Notes under the pieces: generated by a model
Told to the model about the DNA's origin: nothing
What the model saw: only the letters and a program-made list of their open reading frames with translations
Databases searched by the model: none
Translations under genes and position numbers: made by a program
Origin: Halochromatium roseum
Lineage (GTDB): Bacteria; Pseudomonadota; Gammaproteobacteria; Chromatiales; Chromatiaceae
Length of the DNA: 64,000 bases
NCBI RefSeq assembly: GCF_016653315.1
Contig: NZ_NHSH01000042.1
Span: 95,294 to 159,293 of the forward strand
Direction: 5' to 3'
Part shown: in pieces, positions 8,631 through 17,520 of the stretch
How the letters are laid out: each line of letters begins with the position of its first letter
Position numbering within the stretch: the first letter of the stretch is position 1

Positions 8631-9143
8631 TTAGTATTGGTCCATGGGACGGAAGGCCGGCGCTGACGGCCAACCCTCGCCAGAACCCTGACCTTGGGGT
8701 GGCTGGGAGCGGCTTGGTGGCAGGTTACGCGATTCGAGCTGTTCGATGCGTCGTTTCAGAGCCTCGATCTCGCGATCTTTGGCGCTGTTGCTGGTCTCGG
8801 GTGTCGACTCGCTTGCTTGGGGCAGTGCGGGTGCCGTGTAGGCGGGTGCCCCATAGGCTGGTCCCTGGGTGCCATAGGCCGGAGCGCCGTAAGGAGAGTA
8901 GCCGTACCCAGGACCTCCATAGGGGACGTAGCCGGGAGCGCCGTAAGGGCCTGGGGCATAGGGTCCCCATGGACCTTCGTCGTAGTAGGAGTCATTACTG
9001 TCGCCGCCAAACCAGCGGCCGGGATTAAACATGTCGCCGAAGCCCACCGCGTGAGCGGCTTGGCTGGACACCGTCAAGAGCGCGGCGAGCGTGATAGCCT
9101 TGCGAACAGGGTTGACTGCAGTGAACAAATCGAGATCCTCCAT
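8631..9143 (-). CDS. Sulfur-globule-like secreted Gly/Tyr/Pro-rich protein
   Basis: About 170 residues. A signal peptide ends at QAAHA, then GFGDMFNPGRWFGGDSND, then some 60 residues of Pro-Tyr-Gly-Ala repeats (YGAPGY, YGGPGY, YGAPAY), a short coiled coil (KDREIEALKRRIEQLESRN) and a Pro/Gln-rich tail. A secreted protein starting GFG-NP-WFGG and rich in Gly and Tyr resembles the sulfur globule envelope proteins of Chromatiaceae, which coat periplasmic sulfur deposits. The assignment rests on composition and context. The ATG at 9143 has no ribosome site; a TTG at 9128 has GGAGG 8 nt upstream and gives a cleaner signal peptide, so it may be the true start. The coiled-coil tail is longer than in the classical small globule proteins. 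Confidence 0.6.
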   Translation of the reverse strand: MEDLDLFTAVNPVRKAITLAALLTVSSQAAHAVGFGDMFNPGRWFGGDSNDSYYDEGPWGPYAPGPYGAPGYVPYGGPGYGYSPYGAPAYGTQGPAYGAPAYTAPALPQASESTPETSNSAKDREIEALKRRIEQLESRNLPPSRSQPPQGQGSGEGWPSAPAFRPMDQY

Positions 9144-9275
9144 CTGAGTCACAGAGCTGGAATTGTTTTGGTCATGAGGTCTGCTATTGGTCTATGGCAG
9201 CTCAGCACGGCAACCGATGTCGCGTTGAGCTGAGTGAGATACTAGCGCGATCATCGCGGTCTGTCTGGGTCGCAT

Positions 9276-10148
9276 TCAGCCTCCCGCTTCGACTGTTTCG
9301 ACTGTGCTAGTCGAGTACGTGCTCGCATGTTGGTGTGTATGCAGGCGCGCCCCGTCGGGCTGCACACTTGGACGTGCGGTCTTACCAGCAGCGCGACGCC
9401 GGCCCTGGGCGGCCACTTCCGCTCGCAGCCAGTCGAGCCAGGGTGAGAGTGCCTTCTGCTCGCCGCGGATCGCGACCTGCTCGAAGGGAACGCTACTGGC
9501 GAGGTGGCGCAGATAGCGCTCGGCCCGTGCCGGATCGAAGTCGTCGAGCACCGGCAAGAGATCCGCCTTACTGAGCAGCACGAGATCGGCGGCGCGAAAC
9601 ATGACGGGATACTTGGCCGGTTTGTCGTCGCCTTCTGGAACCGAGAGCAGGGTGACGTTGCGATGCTGGCCGAGGTCGAAGCTGGCGGGGCAGACGAGAT
9701 TGCCGACGTTCTCGATGAAGAGGATGTCGATGTCGGCAAGATCTAACTGGTGCAGCGCATCGTGGACCATGTGTGCGTCCAGGTGGCATGCGCTGCCGGT
9801 GGCGATCTGGATCGCCGGCACGCCTTTGGCGCGAATGCGCTCGGCGTCATTCTCGGTCTCGAGATCGCCTTCGATCACCGCGATACGCAGCTCGCCCTGA
9901 AGCGCCTCGATGGTGGCCTCGAGCAGGCTCGTCTTGCCCGCTCCGGGCGATGACATCAGATTCAGCGCAAGCAGGTTGTGGCGGTCGAAATGTTCGCGAT
10001 TGTGTAAGGCTTGGTGGTCGTTCTCGTCGAGCAGGCCGGTCAGCACCTCGACGGCGGCTCGGCCGTCGGTGGTTTTGCTGTGTTTGCCGTCGCCACGGAC
10101 GAGATGTTCATTGCCAGGCGTGATGTTGCAGCCACAGGTCTCGCACAT
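9276..10148 (-). CDS. hypB: Hydrogenase nickel incorporation GTPase HypB
   Basis: 290 residues from the ATG at 10148 (GGAGA just upstream). The N-terminus MCETCGCN is the high-affinity nickel motif of HypB. The GTPase domain shows the P-loop SSPGAGKTSLLEATIEAL, the Cys-His metal pair in GSACHLDAHMV, FIENVGNLVCPASFDLG and SKADLLP. HypB with HypA delivers nickel to [NiFe] hydrogenase precursors in a GTP-dependent step. There is no long His-rich stretch; the C-terminal tail has a few His (THQHAS). hypA lies 142 bp upstream on the same strand; no hydrogenase structural genes are in the window. Confidence 0.95.
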   Translation of the reverse strand: MCETCGCNITPGNEHLVRGDGKHSKTTDGRAAVEVLTGLLDENDHQALHNREHFDRHNLLALNLMSSPGAGKTSLLEATIEALQGELRIAVIEGDLETENDAERIRAKGVPAIQIATGSACHLDAHMVHDALHQLDLADIDILFIENVGNLVCPASFDLGQHRNVTLLSVPEGDDKPAKYPVMFRAADLVLLSKADLLPVLDDFDPARAERYLRHLASSVPFEQVAIRGEQKALSPWLDWLRAEVAAQGRRRAAGKTARPSVQPDGARLHTHQHASTYSTSTVETVEAGG

Positions 10149-10290
10149 GATGGTCTCCAAGCATTGGGTATGGTCGCATTGGGCAAGCCCAACGGTGTAA
10201 GCACGACTATAGCAGCGCGACCTCAATCTGAACGATGATGGGCTTGTTTCAAGCTAACGCATGACGGCAAGGGCTAAGCCACGCGCTCGG

Positions 10291-10659
10291 TTAGAGGGGT
10301 TCGCTCGCGTCTTCTGGAAGACTCATTTCGAGGCTGGCAAGCAGCATCTCGTCGCCGCTGATGAGCTTGGTGTGATAACTGCTGCAGCTTGCGCAGAGTA
10401 GTCGGTTGGGTGTGGCCGGGCTCTCCGCGCCGCAGTCAACGCAATGGACCCGAACCGAGGCGGGTTCGATGTCCAGTTGCGCGTGCTCGGCGATGGTGCC
10501 AGCAGCGGCGAGCGGATAGGCGTTCATGAGCAACGGCGCCTCGACGCCGGACAGAGGTCCGATGCGAAGTAGGATGCGCTCAACGCGCTCGGCGCGGTGC
10601 TCCTTCGCGATACGCTCGACCTGGTCGAGTAAAGACATGCAGATCGAAAGCTCATGCAT
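10291..10659 (-). CDS. hypA: Hydrogenase maturation nickel metallochaperone HypA
   Basis: 122 residues. It starts MHELSICMSLLDQ, where His2 and Glu3 are the family's nickel ligands, and carries the zinc knuckle CVDCG and CASC (about residues 75-95). The ATG at 10659 has AGGAGG 8 nt upstream. It binds nickel and hands it to the hydrogenase large subunit with HypB, encoded downstream. The 268 bp before it, up to tRNA-Lys, hold no gene or promoter I can identify. Confidence 0.95.
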   Translation of the reverse strand: MHELSICMSLLDQVERIAKEHRAERVERILLRIGPLSGVEAPLLMNAYPLAAAGTIAEHAQLDIEPASVRVHCVDCGAESPATPNRLLCASCSSYHTKLISGDEMLLASLEMSLPEDASEPL

Positions 10660-10927
10660 CGCCTGCCTCCTGGCGTTGGCAGCCTCGACGCGGTGCGCTG
10701 GCCTTAGGGCTGCAACGATGGTGACGCATGGTGTCTTGCTGGTCGGCTGGTGGCGGTGTTCGGTGGCACATCATGCGAATGATTGGTCTGTTAACGATTT
10801 TGATCGGGCGATTTTGGGGTGGACGCCACGGATGACGCTGATTTATCATAAAGGGCTTGGTCGGGAGCAGATCAAGTTAGCCTGCTCTGTCGACACTGAC
10901 GCTGCAAAGCGATGTTTACGCTGCAAA

Positions 10928-11003
10928 GGGCCGTTAGCTCAGCTGGTAGAGCAGGGGACTCTTAATCCCTTGGTCGTAGGTTCGAATCCTACACGGCCCA
11001 CCA
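10928..11003 (+). tRNA. tRNA-Lys (anticodon CTT)
   Basis: 76 nt including encoded CCA. Acceptor GGGCCGT pairs with ACGGCCC, D-arm AGCTCAGCTGGTAGAGC, anticodon loop CTCTTAA with CTT at 10961-10963, and T-arm GTAGGTTCGAATCCTAC. A full cloverleaf can be drawn. Confidence 0.97.
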
Positions 11004-11148
11004 TTTTCTTCCCTCTTCGCTTGCGGTATCCGGCTGTAAGCACTAATTCTGACGCATACTAACCCCTCAGAACGACAGCTCATAGGCGTGCCCGCAGTGA
11101 AGCGTCGATGTCTGGATCTTTGATCTGCTTGCAGGGCCGTCTGTTTGT

Positions 11149-12363
11149 ATGGCCGATACGCTGAAACATTCCGACACTCAGACCGAGGTCGAAGACGACA
11201 TTGTGGACGAGTCGGCTCCGAGCACGGCGCCTGCTCCAGCTGAGCCTGAGTCCGCGTCGGAACCTAAGGCAGAAGCGGAGCCTAAGGTAGAGACGCAGCC
11301 TGAGTCCTCGGCAGAACCTGAGCCCTCTGATGCTCCGCCGCCAGTGCATCAAGAACCGATGCCAGGTGGTCCACTGGCCTGGCGCCGCGATGATGGGTTG
11401 GCGCTCGCTCAGGCCGATGCCTACCTCGGCAGCCATTGGGCGGTGCCCTGGTCCGATCTCATGATGGTGATGTTCGTGCTGTTCGCGGTCCTGGTGGCGA
11501 TTCTGATGCGTGAGAATCGCGAGCTGGTCGAAGCTGCTGAGCGGCAACAACCGGTCCCGATATCGGTGCCAACCCCGAGCCCAAAGCCGACCCCCACACG
11601 CGTGCCGAGCTTCGAGCCGCTGATGCGGGTGAATGTCTTTCAGCGCAGCCAAGACGCCGTGCGTGATGCGCGTATCGACAATGTCGAGATCGTGCTCATG
11701 AGCGACCAGTCGGTCAAGGTCAGCGTGCAAGGACCCATGCTCTTTGAACTCGGCGAAGCGACGCTGCGGACCGAGGTGCGGGAGTTTCTCGACCGCTTGG
11801 CCCGCGTCATCGGGCAGACGTCATTCGCAGTGCAGGTCATCGGCCACACCGACGACTATCCAGTCGATACCGAGGTCTTCCCGAGCAATTGGGAGTTGTC
11901 CGCGGCGCGTGCTGCCCGTGTGGCCCGCTATCTCATCGACAGCGCCGGCATCGATCCGCGTCGGTTTACGGTGATGGGGCGTGGCGAATTCGAGCCGGCG
12001 GTGGGCAACACGAGTGACGCCAACCGTGCCCTCAATCGACGCGTGGAGATTATCATCACCCGCACCGAGATAGAGCCCTTGGAGCCCTCTGGGCCGGCTG
12101 ATGCGGACATGCCGGCTAGCGAGGCTCCGGTGCGGGATCTGATGCTGCCGACCCCGGACCCTGTTAGCGTTGTGACCGGTCCGTTGATGCCGAGCACCGG
12201 ATCATCGGACGCTACGGCCTCTGCGATGGAGATCGTTCCCGCAACCTTGCTGAGCGACGATATCCCTCGTGGCGACCTGCCGAACGGCAATCTGCCGGCA
12301 GGCGACATTCGGAGCGACAGCTTCTCGAACGGCGAAATGCCTAGCACGGAGATGCGGAGATGA
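11149..12363 (+). CDS. MotB/OmpA-type stator protein
   Basis: 404 residues. An acidic Pro/Glu/Ala-rich N-terminal tail (about 1-85) precedes WAVPWSDLMMVMFVLFAVLVAILM (about 98-121). That is a single membrane helix with the Asp placed like the proton-carrying Asp of MotB. An OmpA-like peptidoglycan-binding domain follows at about 195-305 (VIGHTDDYPVDTEVFPSNWELSAARAARVARYLI, NRRVEIIIT). The last 95 residues are low complexity (GDLPNGNLPAGDI). It overlaps the MotA-like gene by ATGA, so they are coupled and presumably form an ion-driven stator. The order B then A reverses the usual motAB, and the long N-terminal tail is unusual. Confidence 0.85.
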   Translation: MADTLKHSDTQTEVEDDIVDESAPSTAPAPAEPESASEPKAEAEPKVETQPESSAEPEPSDAPPPVHQEPMPGGPLAWRRDDGLALAQADAYLGSHWAVPWSDLMMVMFVLFAVLVAILMRENRELVEAAERQQPVPISVPTPSPKPTPTRVPSFEPLMRVNVFQRSQDAVRDARIDNVEIVLMSDQSVKVSVQGPMLFELGEATLRTEVREFLDRLARVIGQTSFAVQVIGHTDDYPVDTEVFPSNWELSAARAARVARYLIDSAGIDPRRFTVMGRGEFEPAVGNTSDANRALNRRVEIIITRTEIEPLEPSGPADADMPASEAPVRDLMLPTPDPVSVVTGPLMPSTGSSDATASAMEIVPATLLSDDIPRGDLPNGNLPAGDIRSDSFSNGEMPSTEMRR

Positions 12364-13235
12364 CCCGAGTCAATTACCTGGCCGTTATTCTGTTTGGCGG
12401 GATTTTTGTCGCGAGCTTCATGCTCAGCAGCGACGTCGCTCTCTTTCTCAATCTGGTCGCAATCTCGATCGTCGTCTCTGGCACCCTGGGCGCGACCTTT
12501 CTCAGCTATCCAGCCAGTGATATCCGTGCGGCCTTCTTTGTCGCGCGCAACAGCTATACGCAACGGCCACCCACGGAGCATGAGATTATCGACTCTCTGC
12601 TCGATCTGGCCGTGCGTTCGCGGCACAGTGGCATCCTGGCGTTGGAAGTCATCGAGGAGCAGACGACGATCAGTTTTTTACGCTCCGCGCTCGGCATGCT
12701 GGTCGATGGTTACAAGCCTGCTGAGGTTCGTGACATCCTCTCGACGGAGATGCATTATTTCCGCCAGCGTCGTTTTCAGCATGAGAAGCTGTTTCGGCAC
12801 ATGGCCCGCTTGGCGCCGGCCTTTGGTGTCGCCGGCTCGGTGGTTGGATTGATCGGTATGGTGGCGGGTATTGGCGACCCGGAAGTGATCGTCAGTACGA
12901 TACCGATCGCCTTGACCTCGACCCTTTACGGTATCGTGATCGGCAATTTCCTGCTCACGCCGATCGCCGAGAACATCAGCGCGAAGACCGAGAAGGAATT
13001 GATGCTGCAGACGCTGATCAGCGACGGTGTGATGGCGATCTTGCAGGAGCACAACACCATCAAGCTGGCGAGGAAGCTGGAGTCATTCCTGACACCCGCT
13101 GGCCGCACCGAGCCCGCGCGTAGCCTGCTGGAGATTCGCGATCGCTACCGCGCGTTACGTGGTCAGCCGACCACCATTGGCGAGTCGAAGCCGCTAGACG
13201 ATGAATTGCGGGCGATGGGTGATAGCCGCATCTAG
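12360..13235 (+). CDS. MotA/ExbB-type proton channel protein
   Basis: 291 residues. Two N-terminal helices (about 5-23, 29-48), a cytoplasmic loop with EVIEEQTTISFLRSALGMLVDGY and FQHEKLFRHMARLAPAFGVAGSVVGLIGMVAGIGDP, and two C-terminal helices (about 158-180, 185-205) give the four-helix MotA/PomA layout. It forms the channel with the MotB-like protein encoded just upstream. No other flagellar genes are in the window, so it could power a flagellar motor or another machine. It ends 76 bp before a convergent tRNA-Glu. Confidence 0.85.
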   Translation: MTRVNYLAVILFGGIFVASFMLSSDVALFLNLVAISIVVSGTLGATFLSYPASDIRAAFFVARNSYTQRPPTEHEIIDSLLDLAVRSRHSGILALEVIEEQTTISFLRSALGMLVDGYKPAEVRDILSTEMHYFRQRRFQHEKLFRHMARLAPAFGVAGSVVGLIGMVAGIGDPEVIVSTIPIALTSTLYGIVIGNFLLTPIAENISAKTEKELMLQTLISDGVMAILQEHNTIKLARKLESFLTPAGRTEPARSLLEIRDRYRALRGQPTTIGESKPLDDELRAMGDSRI

Positions 13236-13311
13236 CGCCAACCTGACCGCAAGCGCCCTGGATGACGATGACGGCTCTGGGTTGCTGATGCTGATGCGGG
13301 TGTCGAACAGA

Positions 13312-13386
13312 TGGCGCTCCCTAGGGGATTCGAACCCCTGTTACCGGCGTGAGAGGCCGACGTCCTAACCACTAGACGAAGGGAGC
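13312..13386 (-). tRNA. tRNA-Glu (anticodon CTC)
   Basis: 75 nt on the minus strand including encoded CCA (TGG at 13312-13314 on the plus strand). Acceptor GCTCCCT/AGGGAGC, anticodon loop CTCTCAC with CTC (plus-strand GAG at 13351-13353), T-arm AGGGGTTCGAATCCCCT. The CTC form is less usual than TTC; a TTC isoacceptor must exist elsewhere. Confidence 0.96.
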
Positions 13387-13493
13387 AGAAGCGCTGTGCA
13401 GAATCGCGTATTATACGCAGGTCGCCGGCGCGCTCAAGTCTCTTTCAGCGTTTTCGGTTCAGTTGTCTCCAAACCTTAGGAAGCCTGGTTCGA

Positions 13494-14966
13494 TTGCTCT
13501 CCGCTAACCTTCCCGCTAACCTCACCGAGCCTCTCATCATCCCGCGCCCGGAGCACCCGATCTCCCGCGCCAACATCAGCCCGAATGCCCTAAAGGTGCT
13601 CAATCGGCTGAAACAGGCCGGGTTTCAGGCGTATCTGGTCGGTGGTGGCGTGCGCGATCTGCTACTCGGCCATGAGCCGAAAGACTTCGACATCGCGACC
13701 GACGCGACGCCAGAAGAGGTCCGGAGCGTGTTCCGCAACTGTCGTCTGATCGGAAGGCGCTTCCGGCTCGCACACGTCTTCTTTGGTCGCGAGATCGTTG
13801 AGGTTGCGACCTTCCGCGGCAGCAATGCCGACGGCGGCAGCGATGCACAGGTCACCGAGCAGGGCATGATCCTGCGCGACAACGTCTACGGCAGCATCAC
13901 TGAAGACGCGCTGCGCCGCGACTTCACGGTGAACGCCCTCTACTACAATATCGCTGACTTCTCGCTGGTCGACTACGCTGGCGGTCTCGCCGATATCGAA
14001 CAGGGACGGTTGCGGTTGATCGGCGATGATCCGGTGGCGCGCTACCGCGAAGATCCGGTGCGGATGCTGCGTGCAGTGCGCTTTGCCTGCAAGCTGGGCT
14101 TTATCATCGATGACGACTGCGCAGCGCCGATCCGCGCGCTTGCGGAGCTGCTCAGAGAGATCTCGCCGGCGCGTCTGTTCGAGGAGACGTTGAAGCTGTT
14201 TCATAGCGGTTATGCACTCCAAGCCTTCGAGAAGCTGCGCCACTTCGACCTGTTCGCGCAGCTCTTCCCGGAGACCGATGCGTGCCTTGCGCGCGAGGAT
14301 CATGCGTTCCCGATCACCTTCGTCAGCCGCGGGCTCGACAATACCGACCAGCGTATCCTCGAAGGCAAGCCGGTGGCGCCCGCGTTCTTGTTCGCGGTGT
14401 TGCTGTGGGAGCCGGTGCGTCTTCGCTATCAAGCCTTGCTCGATGACGGGATGCCCTCGGCCGATGCCATGGCCTTGGCCTCGCACGAGGTCGCCTCGGC
14501 GCAACAGCAATGGGTCGCCATCCAAAAGCGCTTCGCCTTGCCGATGCGCGAGATCTGGGCCCTGCAGCCGCGGCTGGAGCGACGTCAGGGCAAGCGGCCG
14601 ATGCTGCTGCTGAGTCATCCCCGCTTTCGTGCCGCCTATGACTTTCTGCTGTTGCGCGCTGAGGCCGGCGAAACCGATCCTGAGCTTGCGCAATGGTGGA
14701 CGCGCTTTCAGGCTGTCGATGCGGCAGAGCGCGCGAAGATGCTCGGCAGCACCCCGCAGCAGCGCAAGCGTAAGCGAAGGAGGCGCAAGCCGAAATCGGC
14801 CCCGCTCGCGGCGGGAGCTGCGGCTGCTGCCGGGGCGACCGCAACCCCATCTGCTGGCGCTGAAGGCGCGGGTATCGCGTCCGTTCAGCCGGGCTCGATG
14901 GATGCTGGACCGGCCGATGTCCAGCCGGGGCGGGCCGCGCAGCGCAGAGAGAAAGCAGATGGTTGA
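13494..14966 (+). CDS. pcnB: Poly(A) polymerase I
   Basis: 490 residues. It adds poly(A) tails to RNA 3' ends, promoting decay. The nucleotidyltransferase core shows ISPNALKVLNRLKQAGFQAYLVGGGVRDLLLG and the metal pair DFDIATDATPEEVRSVFRNCRLIGRRFRLAHV (about residues 30-85), then RRDFTVNALYYN and the RNA-binding REDPVRMLRAVRFACKLGF. The tail is basic (QQRKRKRRRRKPKS) and ends Ala/Gly-rich. The start is a TTG preceded by AGGAAG; no in-frame ATG gives a complete domain. It overlaps folK by 8 bp and heads a pcnB-folK-panBCD cluster, an order common in gammaproteobacteria. Confidence 0.95.
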   Translation: MLSANLPANLTEPLIIPRPEHPISRANISPNALKVLNRLKQAGFQAYLVGGGVRDLLLGHEPKDFDIATDATPEEVRSVFRNCRLIGRRFRLAHVFFGREIVEVATFRGSNADGGSDAQVTEQGMILRDNVYGSITEDALRRDFTVNALYYNIADFSLVDYAGGLADIEQGRLRLIGDDPVARYREDPVRMLRAVRFACKLGFIIDDDCAAPIRALAELLREISPARLFEETLKLFHSGYALQAFEKLRHFDLFAQLFPETDACLAREDHAFPITFVSRGLDNTDQRILEGKPVAPAFLFAVLLWEPVRLRYQALLDDGMPSADAMALASHEVASAQQQWVAIQKRFALPMREIWALQPRLERRQGKRPMLLLSHPRFRAAYDFLLLRAEAGETDPELAQWWTRFQAVDAAERAKMLGSTPQQRKRKRRRRKPKSAPLAAGAAAAAGATATPSAGAEGAGIASVQPGSMDAGPADVQPGRAAQRREKADG

Positions 14967-15624
14967 GTCGTCCAGCGAAACACCAACGCAGCGCGTGACC
15001 GTCTATCTTGGGCTCGGGGCCAATCTCAGCGATCCCCGCCGCCAAGTCGAGCAAGCCCTGCTGCAGTTGCAGACCTTGCCCGGATCTGAGGTGACGGCGG
15101 TGTCGTCGCTGTATCGAACCTTGCCCGTCGGTCCAGCGGATCAGCCCGACTTCATCAATGCGGTTGCGCGGATCGATACCCAGCTCGAGCCGCTGGTGCT
15201 GCTGACGGCGCTGCAGCAGATCGAGCGTCAGCACGGCCGCATCCGTAATGGCCAGCGCTGGGGACCGCGCACCTTGGATCTCGATATCCTGCTCATCGGT
15301 GAGCAGGTGTTGGCGCTGCCACAGCTGTGCGTTCCGCATCCACAGATGCACTGTCGGGCCTTCGTCCTAGGCCCGCTGGCCGAGATTGCACCGCCAGGAC
15401 TCGAGATCCCCGGTCAGGGCCGCTTGGATGACCTGCTTGCCGCCGTTGCCGATGAAGCAGGCACCATGGTTCGGCTGCGCGCCGATGACTCGGGCCGCTC
15501 TTATTTTTCCGCATCTGCCCGTTTTGGAGCCTCTGAGTTCGATGTCAGCGAGAACCATTACCACGACGAGCTTGCTTGCGCTCAAGCAGCGTGGCGAGCG
15601 CATCGCCTGCCTGACCTGTTATGA
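14959..15624 (+). CDS. folK: HPPK, folate biosynthesis pyrophosphokinase
   Basis: 221 residues. It transfers pyrophosphate from ATP to 6-hydroxymethyl-7,8-dihydropterin, before dihydropteroate synthase. The family motifs are present: YLGLGANLSDPRRQVEQAL, VSSLYRTLPVGPADQPDFINAV, and the signature RNGQRWGPRTLDLDILLI, then VPHPQMHCRAFVLGPLAEIAP. HPPK normally ends near residue 160-170. Here an unrelated tail of about 50 residues continues into panB, giving an 83-bp overlap in another frame. That tail may be real, or a one-base change may have removed an earlier stop. The ATG at 14959 overlaps pcnB. Confidence 0.92.
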   Translation: MVESSSETPTQRVTVYLGLGANLSDPRRQVEQALLQLQTLPGSEVTAVSSLYRTLPVGPADQPDFINAVARIDTQLEPLVLLTALQQIERQHGRIRNGQRWGPRTLDLDILLIGEQVLALPQLCVPHPQMHCRAFVLGPLAEIAPPGLEIPGQGRLDDLLAAVADEAGTMVRLRADDSGRSYFSASARFGASEFDVSENHYHDELACAQAAWRAHRLPDLL

Positions 15625-16405
15625 CGCCGCCTTTGCCAGGGTCTTAGAGCGCTCTGGGGTCGAGGTGTTGTTGGTGGGAGACTCGCTAGGCATGGTCATC
15701 CAAGGGCAACCGACGACCGTGCCGGTGACCTTGGATCAGATGGTCTACCACAGCCGTTGTGTCACTCGAGCGGCCGAGCGTAGCCTGGTCATCGCCGATA
15801 TGCCGTTTATGAGCTATGCAACGCCGGAGCGGGCGGTGGCGGCGGCGGCCCGCTTGATGGGCGAAGGTGGCGCGGCGATGGTCAAGCTCGAAGGCGGTGA
15901 GCCACTGGTGGAGATCGTCGCCCGCTTGACCGCGTTCGGTGCCCCGGTCTGCGCGCATTTGGGTTTGTTGCCGCAATCGGTGCATCAGCTCGGTGGCTAC
16001 CGTGTTCAGGGTCGCGAGGCCGCAGATGCCGAACGTATCGAGGCCGAGGCGTTGGCGCTGCAGGATGCGGGCGCCTCGTTGCTGATTCTGGAGTGTGTGC
16101 CGAGCGCGCTTGCGGCAGCACTGGCGCAGCGGCTCAGGATTCCTGTGATTGGCATCGGCGCTGGCAACCGCTGCGATGGGCAGGTGTTGGTGCTGCATGA
16201 TGTGCTCGGACTCACGCCCGGAACCGCGCCGCGCTTCAGCAAGAATTTTCTCGCCGAGCTCGCGCCTGCGGCTGTTGCAGGGTCTGGTGGCGTTGATGCT
16301 GACGGCGGCAGCGGCGCTGCGTTCGGCATTGACGCCGCGATCAAGGGTTATGTCGAAGCGGTTAAGTCCGGTGCCTTTCCAGCGCCCGAGCACACCTTGG
16401 CCTGA
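15542..16405 (+). CDS. panB: Ketopantoate hydroxymethyltransferase
   Basis: 287 residues. It makes ketopantoate from 2-ketoisovalerate and methylene-tetrahydrofolate, the first committed step to pantothenate. Motifs: ACLTCYDAAFARVLERSGVEVLLVGDSLGMVIQG (metal ligand Asp), ADMPFMSY, GGAAMVKLEGG, AHLGLLPQSV, and IPVIGIGAGNRCDGQVLVLHDVLGL. The ATG at 15542 gives the standard start MSARTITTTSLLALKQ. There is a weak GGAG-like site upstream, inside the folK tail. An Ala/Gly-rich insertion lies near the C-terminus (AVAGSGGVDADGGSGAA). Confidence 0.96.
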   Translation: MSARTITTTSLLALKQRGERIACLTCYDAAFARVLERSGVEVLLVGDSLGMVIQGQPTTVPVTLDQMVYHSRCVTRAAERSLVIADMPFMSYATPERAVAAAARLMGEGGAAMVKLEGGEPLVEIVARLTAFGAPVCAHLGLLPQSVHQLGGYRVQGREAADAERIEAEALALQDAGASLLILECVPSALAAALAQRLRIPVIGIGAGNRCDGQVLVLHDVLGLTPGTAPRFSKNFLAELAPAAVAGSGGVDADGGSGAAFGIDAAIKGYVEAVKSGAFPAPEHTLA

Positions 16406-16416
16406 GGTCCAAACCC

Positions 16417-17328
16417 ATGCAATTTCTCGATCAACTGCGGGCACTGCGGCGGCAGCGTGCGGAATGGCGCCAGGCGGGCTTGAGGGTCGGGTTGGTGCCG
16501 ACCATGGGCAACCTGCATGCTGGTCATCTCTCATTGATTCGTGCGGCCTCTGAAGCGGCCGATCGCGTCGTCGCGACGGTGTTTGTGAACCCCCTGCAGT
16601 TTGGTGTTGGCGAGGATTTTGCTGCCTATCCGCGCACCCTAGAGCGCGACTCTGACATGCTCCGCGACGCGGGTTGTGATCTGCTCTTTGCGCCTTCTGA
16701 TGCTGAGGTCTATCCGCGCGGGCGCGATCAGCAGACCTTTGTCGAGGTGCCTGGGCTCTCTGATCAGCTGTGCGGCGCGAGCCGGCCAGGTCATTTTCGC
16801 GGCGTCGCGACCGTGGTCGCCAAACTCTTCAATATGGTTCAGCCGGAGGTGGCGATCTTCGGCGAGAAAGATTTTCAGCAGCTGCTCGTGATCCGCCGCA
16901 TGGTCGAGGATCTCAATCTACCGGTCGAAGTGGTTGGGGCACCCATCGTGCGCGAGCCGGACGGGTTGGCGATGAGTTCCCGCAACGGCTATCTCAGCGC
17001 TGCTGAGCGGGCCATAGCGCCGCGGCTGCGGGCCTGCCTGATCACCGCCGTAGCGCGTTTGCGCTCTGGTGCCAACTTCGCTGAGGTGGAGCAGGATGCC
17101 CAGAACGCCCTGGCCGCGGCTGGTTTCGAGCCGGATTATGTCAGCGTCCGGCGCCGTGCTGACCTTGCTGAGCCTGCGCCTGATACCCAGCTTGGCTCAG
17201 GCACAGCGCAGGACCGGGCCTTGATGATACTTGCCGCTGCGCAGCTCGGCCGGGCGCGACTGATCGACAATCTTGCCTGCGATCTCGATGCGCCACTTGC
17301 CGAGCGAGCCCAGGATCTGAGACCCTAA
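16417..17328 (+). CDS. panC: Pantothenate synthetase
   Basis: 303 residues, slightly longer than usual. It condenses pantoate with beta-alanine using ATP. The nucleotidyl-transfer motifs are clear: VPTMGNLHAGHLSLIRAA (HIGH-like), FVNPLQFG, RPGHFRGVATVVAKLFNMVQPEVAIFGEKDFQQL and the KMSKS-like DGLAMSSRNGYLS. It lies 11 bp after panB with GAGG before its ATG, so the two are cotranscribed. Confidence 0.97.
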   Translation: MQFLDQLRALRRQRAEWRQAGLRVGLVPTMGNLHAGHLSLIRAASEAADRVVATVFVNPLQFGVGEDFAAYPRTLERDSDMLRDAGCDLLFAPSDAEVYPRGRDQQTFVEVPGLSDQLCGASRPGHFRGVATVVAKLFNMVQPEVAIFGEKDFQQLLVIRRMVEDLNLPVEVVGAPIVREPDGLAMSSRNGYLSAAERAIAPRLRACLITAVARLRSGANFAEVEQDAQNALAAAGFEPDYVSVRRRADLAEPAPDTQLGSGTAQDRALMILAAAQLGRARLIDNLACDLDAPLAERAQDLRP

Positions 17329-17520
17329 CGGATTGCTGCGCTGCAGCATACATGAGACTCATCACGATGGATCGCTCAGCAGAGAGGCTTGCCAGGCTCA
17401 GCTGCCGGTGCGAGCATGCCCCCATCTTGACGGCGAATTGTAATGGCCTCCGCCCGGTCACCTAATTACCGAGAGGGTAGCAGCATGGTTGATCGCGGCT
17501 GCCCCGGGAGACGACTACCG

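Noticed and set aside
10764..10790. Sigma-54 promoter for hypA
   Set aside because: TGGCAC is present, but on the strand pointing away from hypA and without a TTGC at the right distance.
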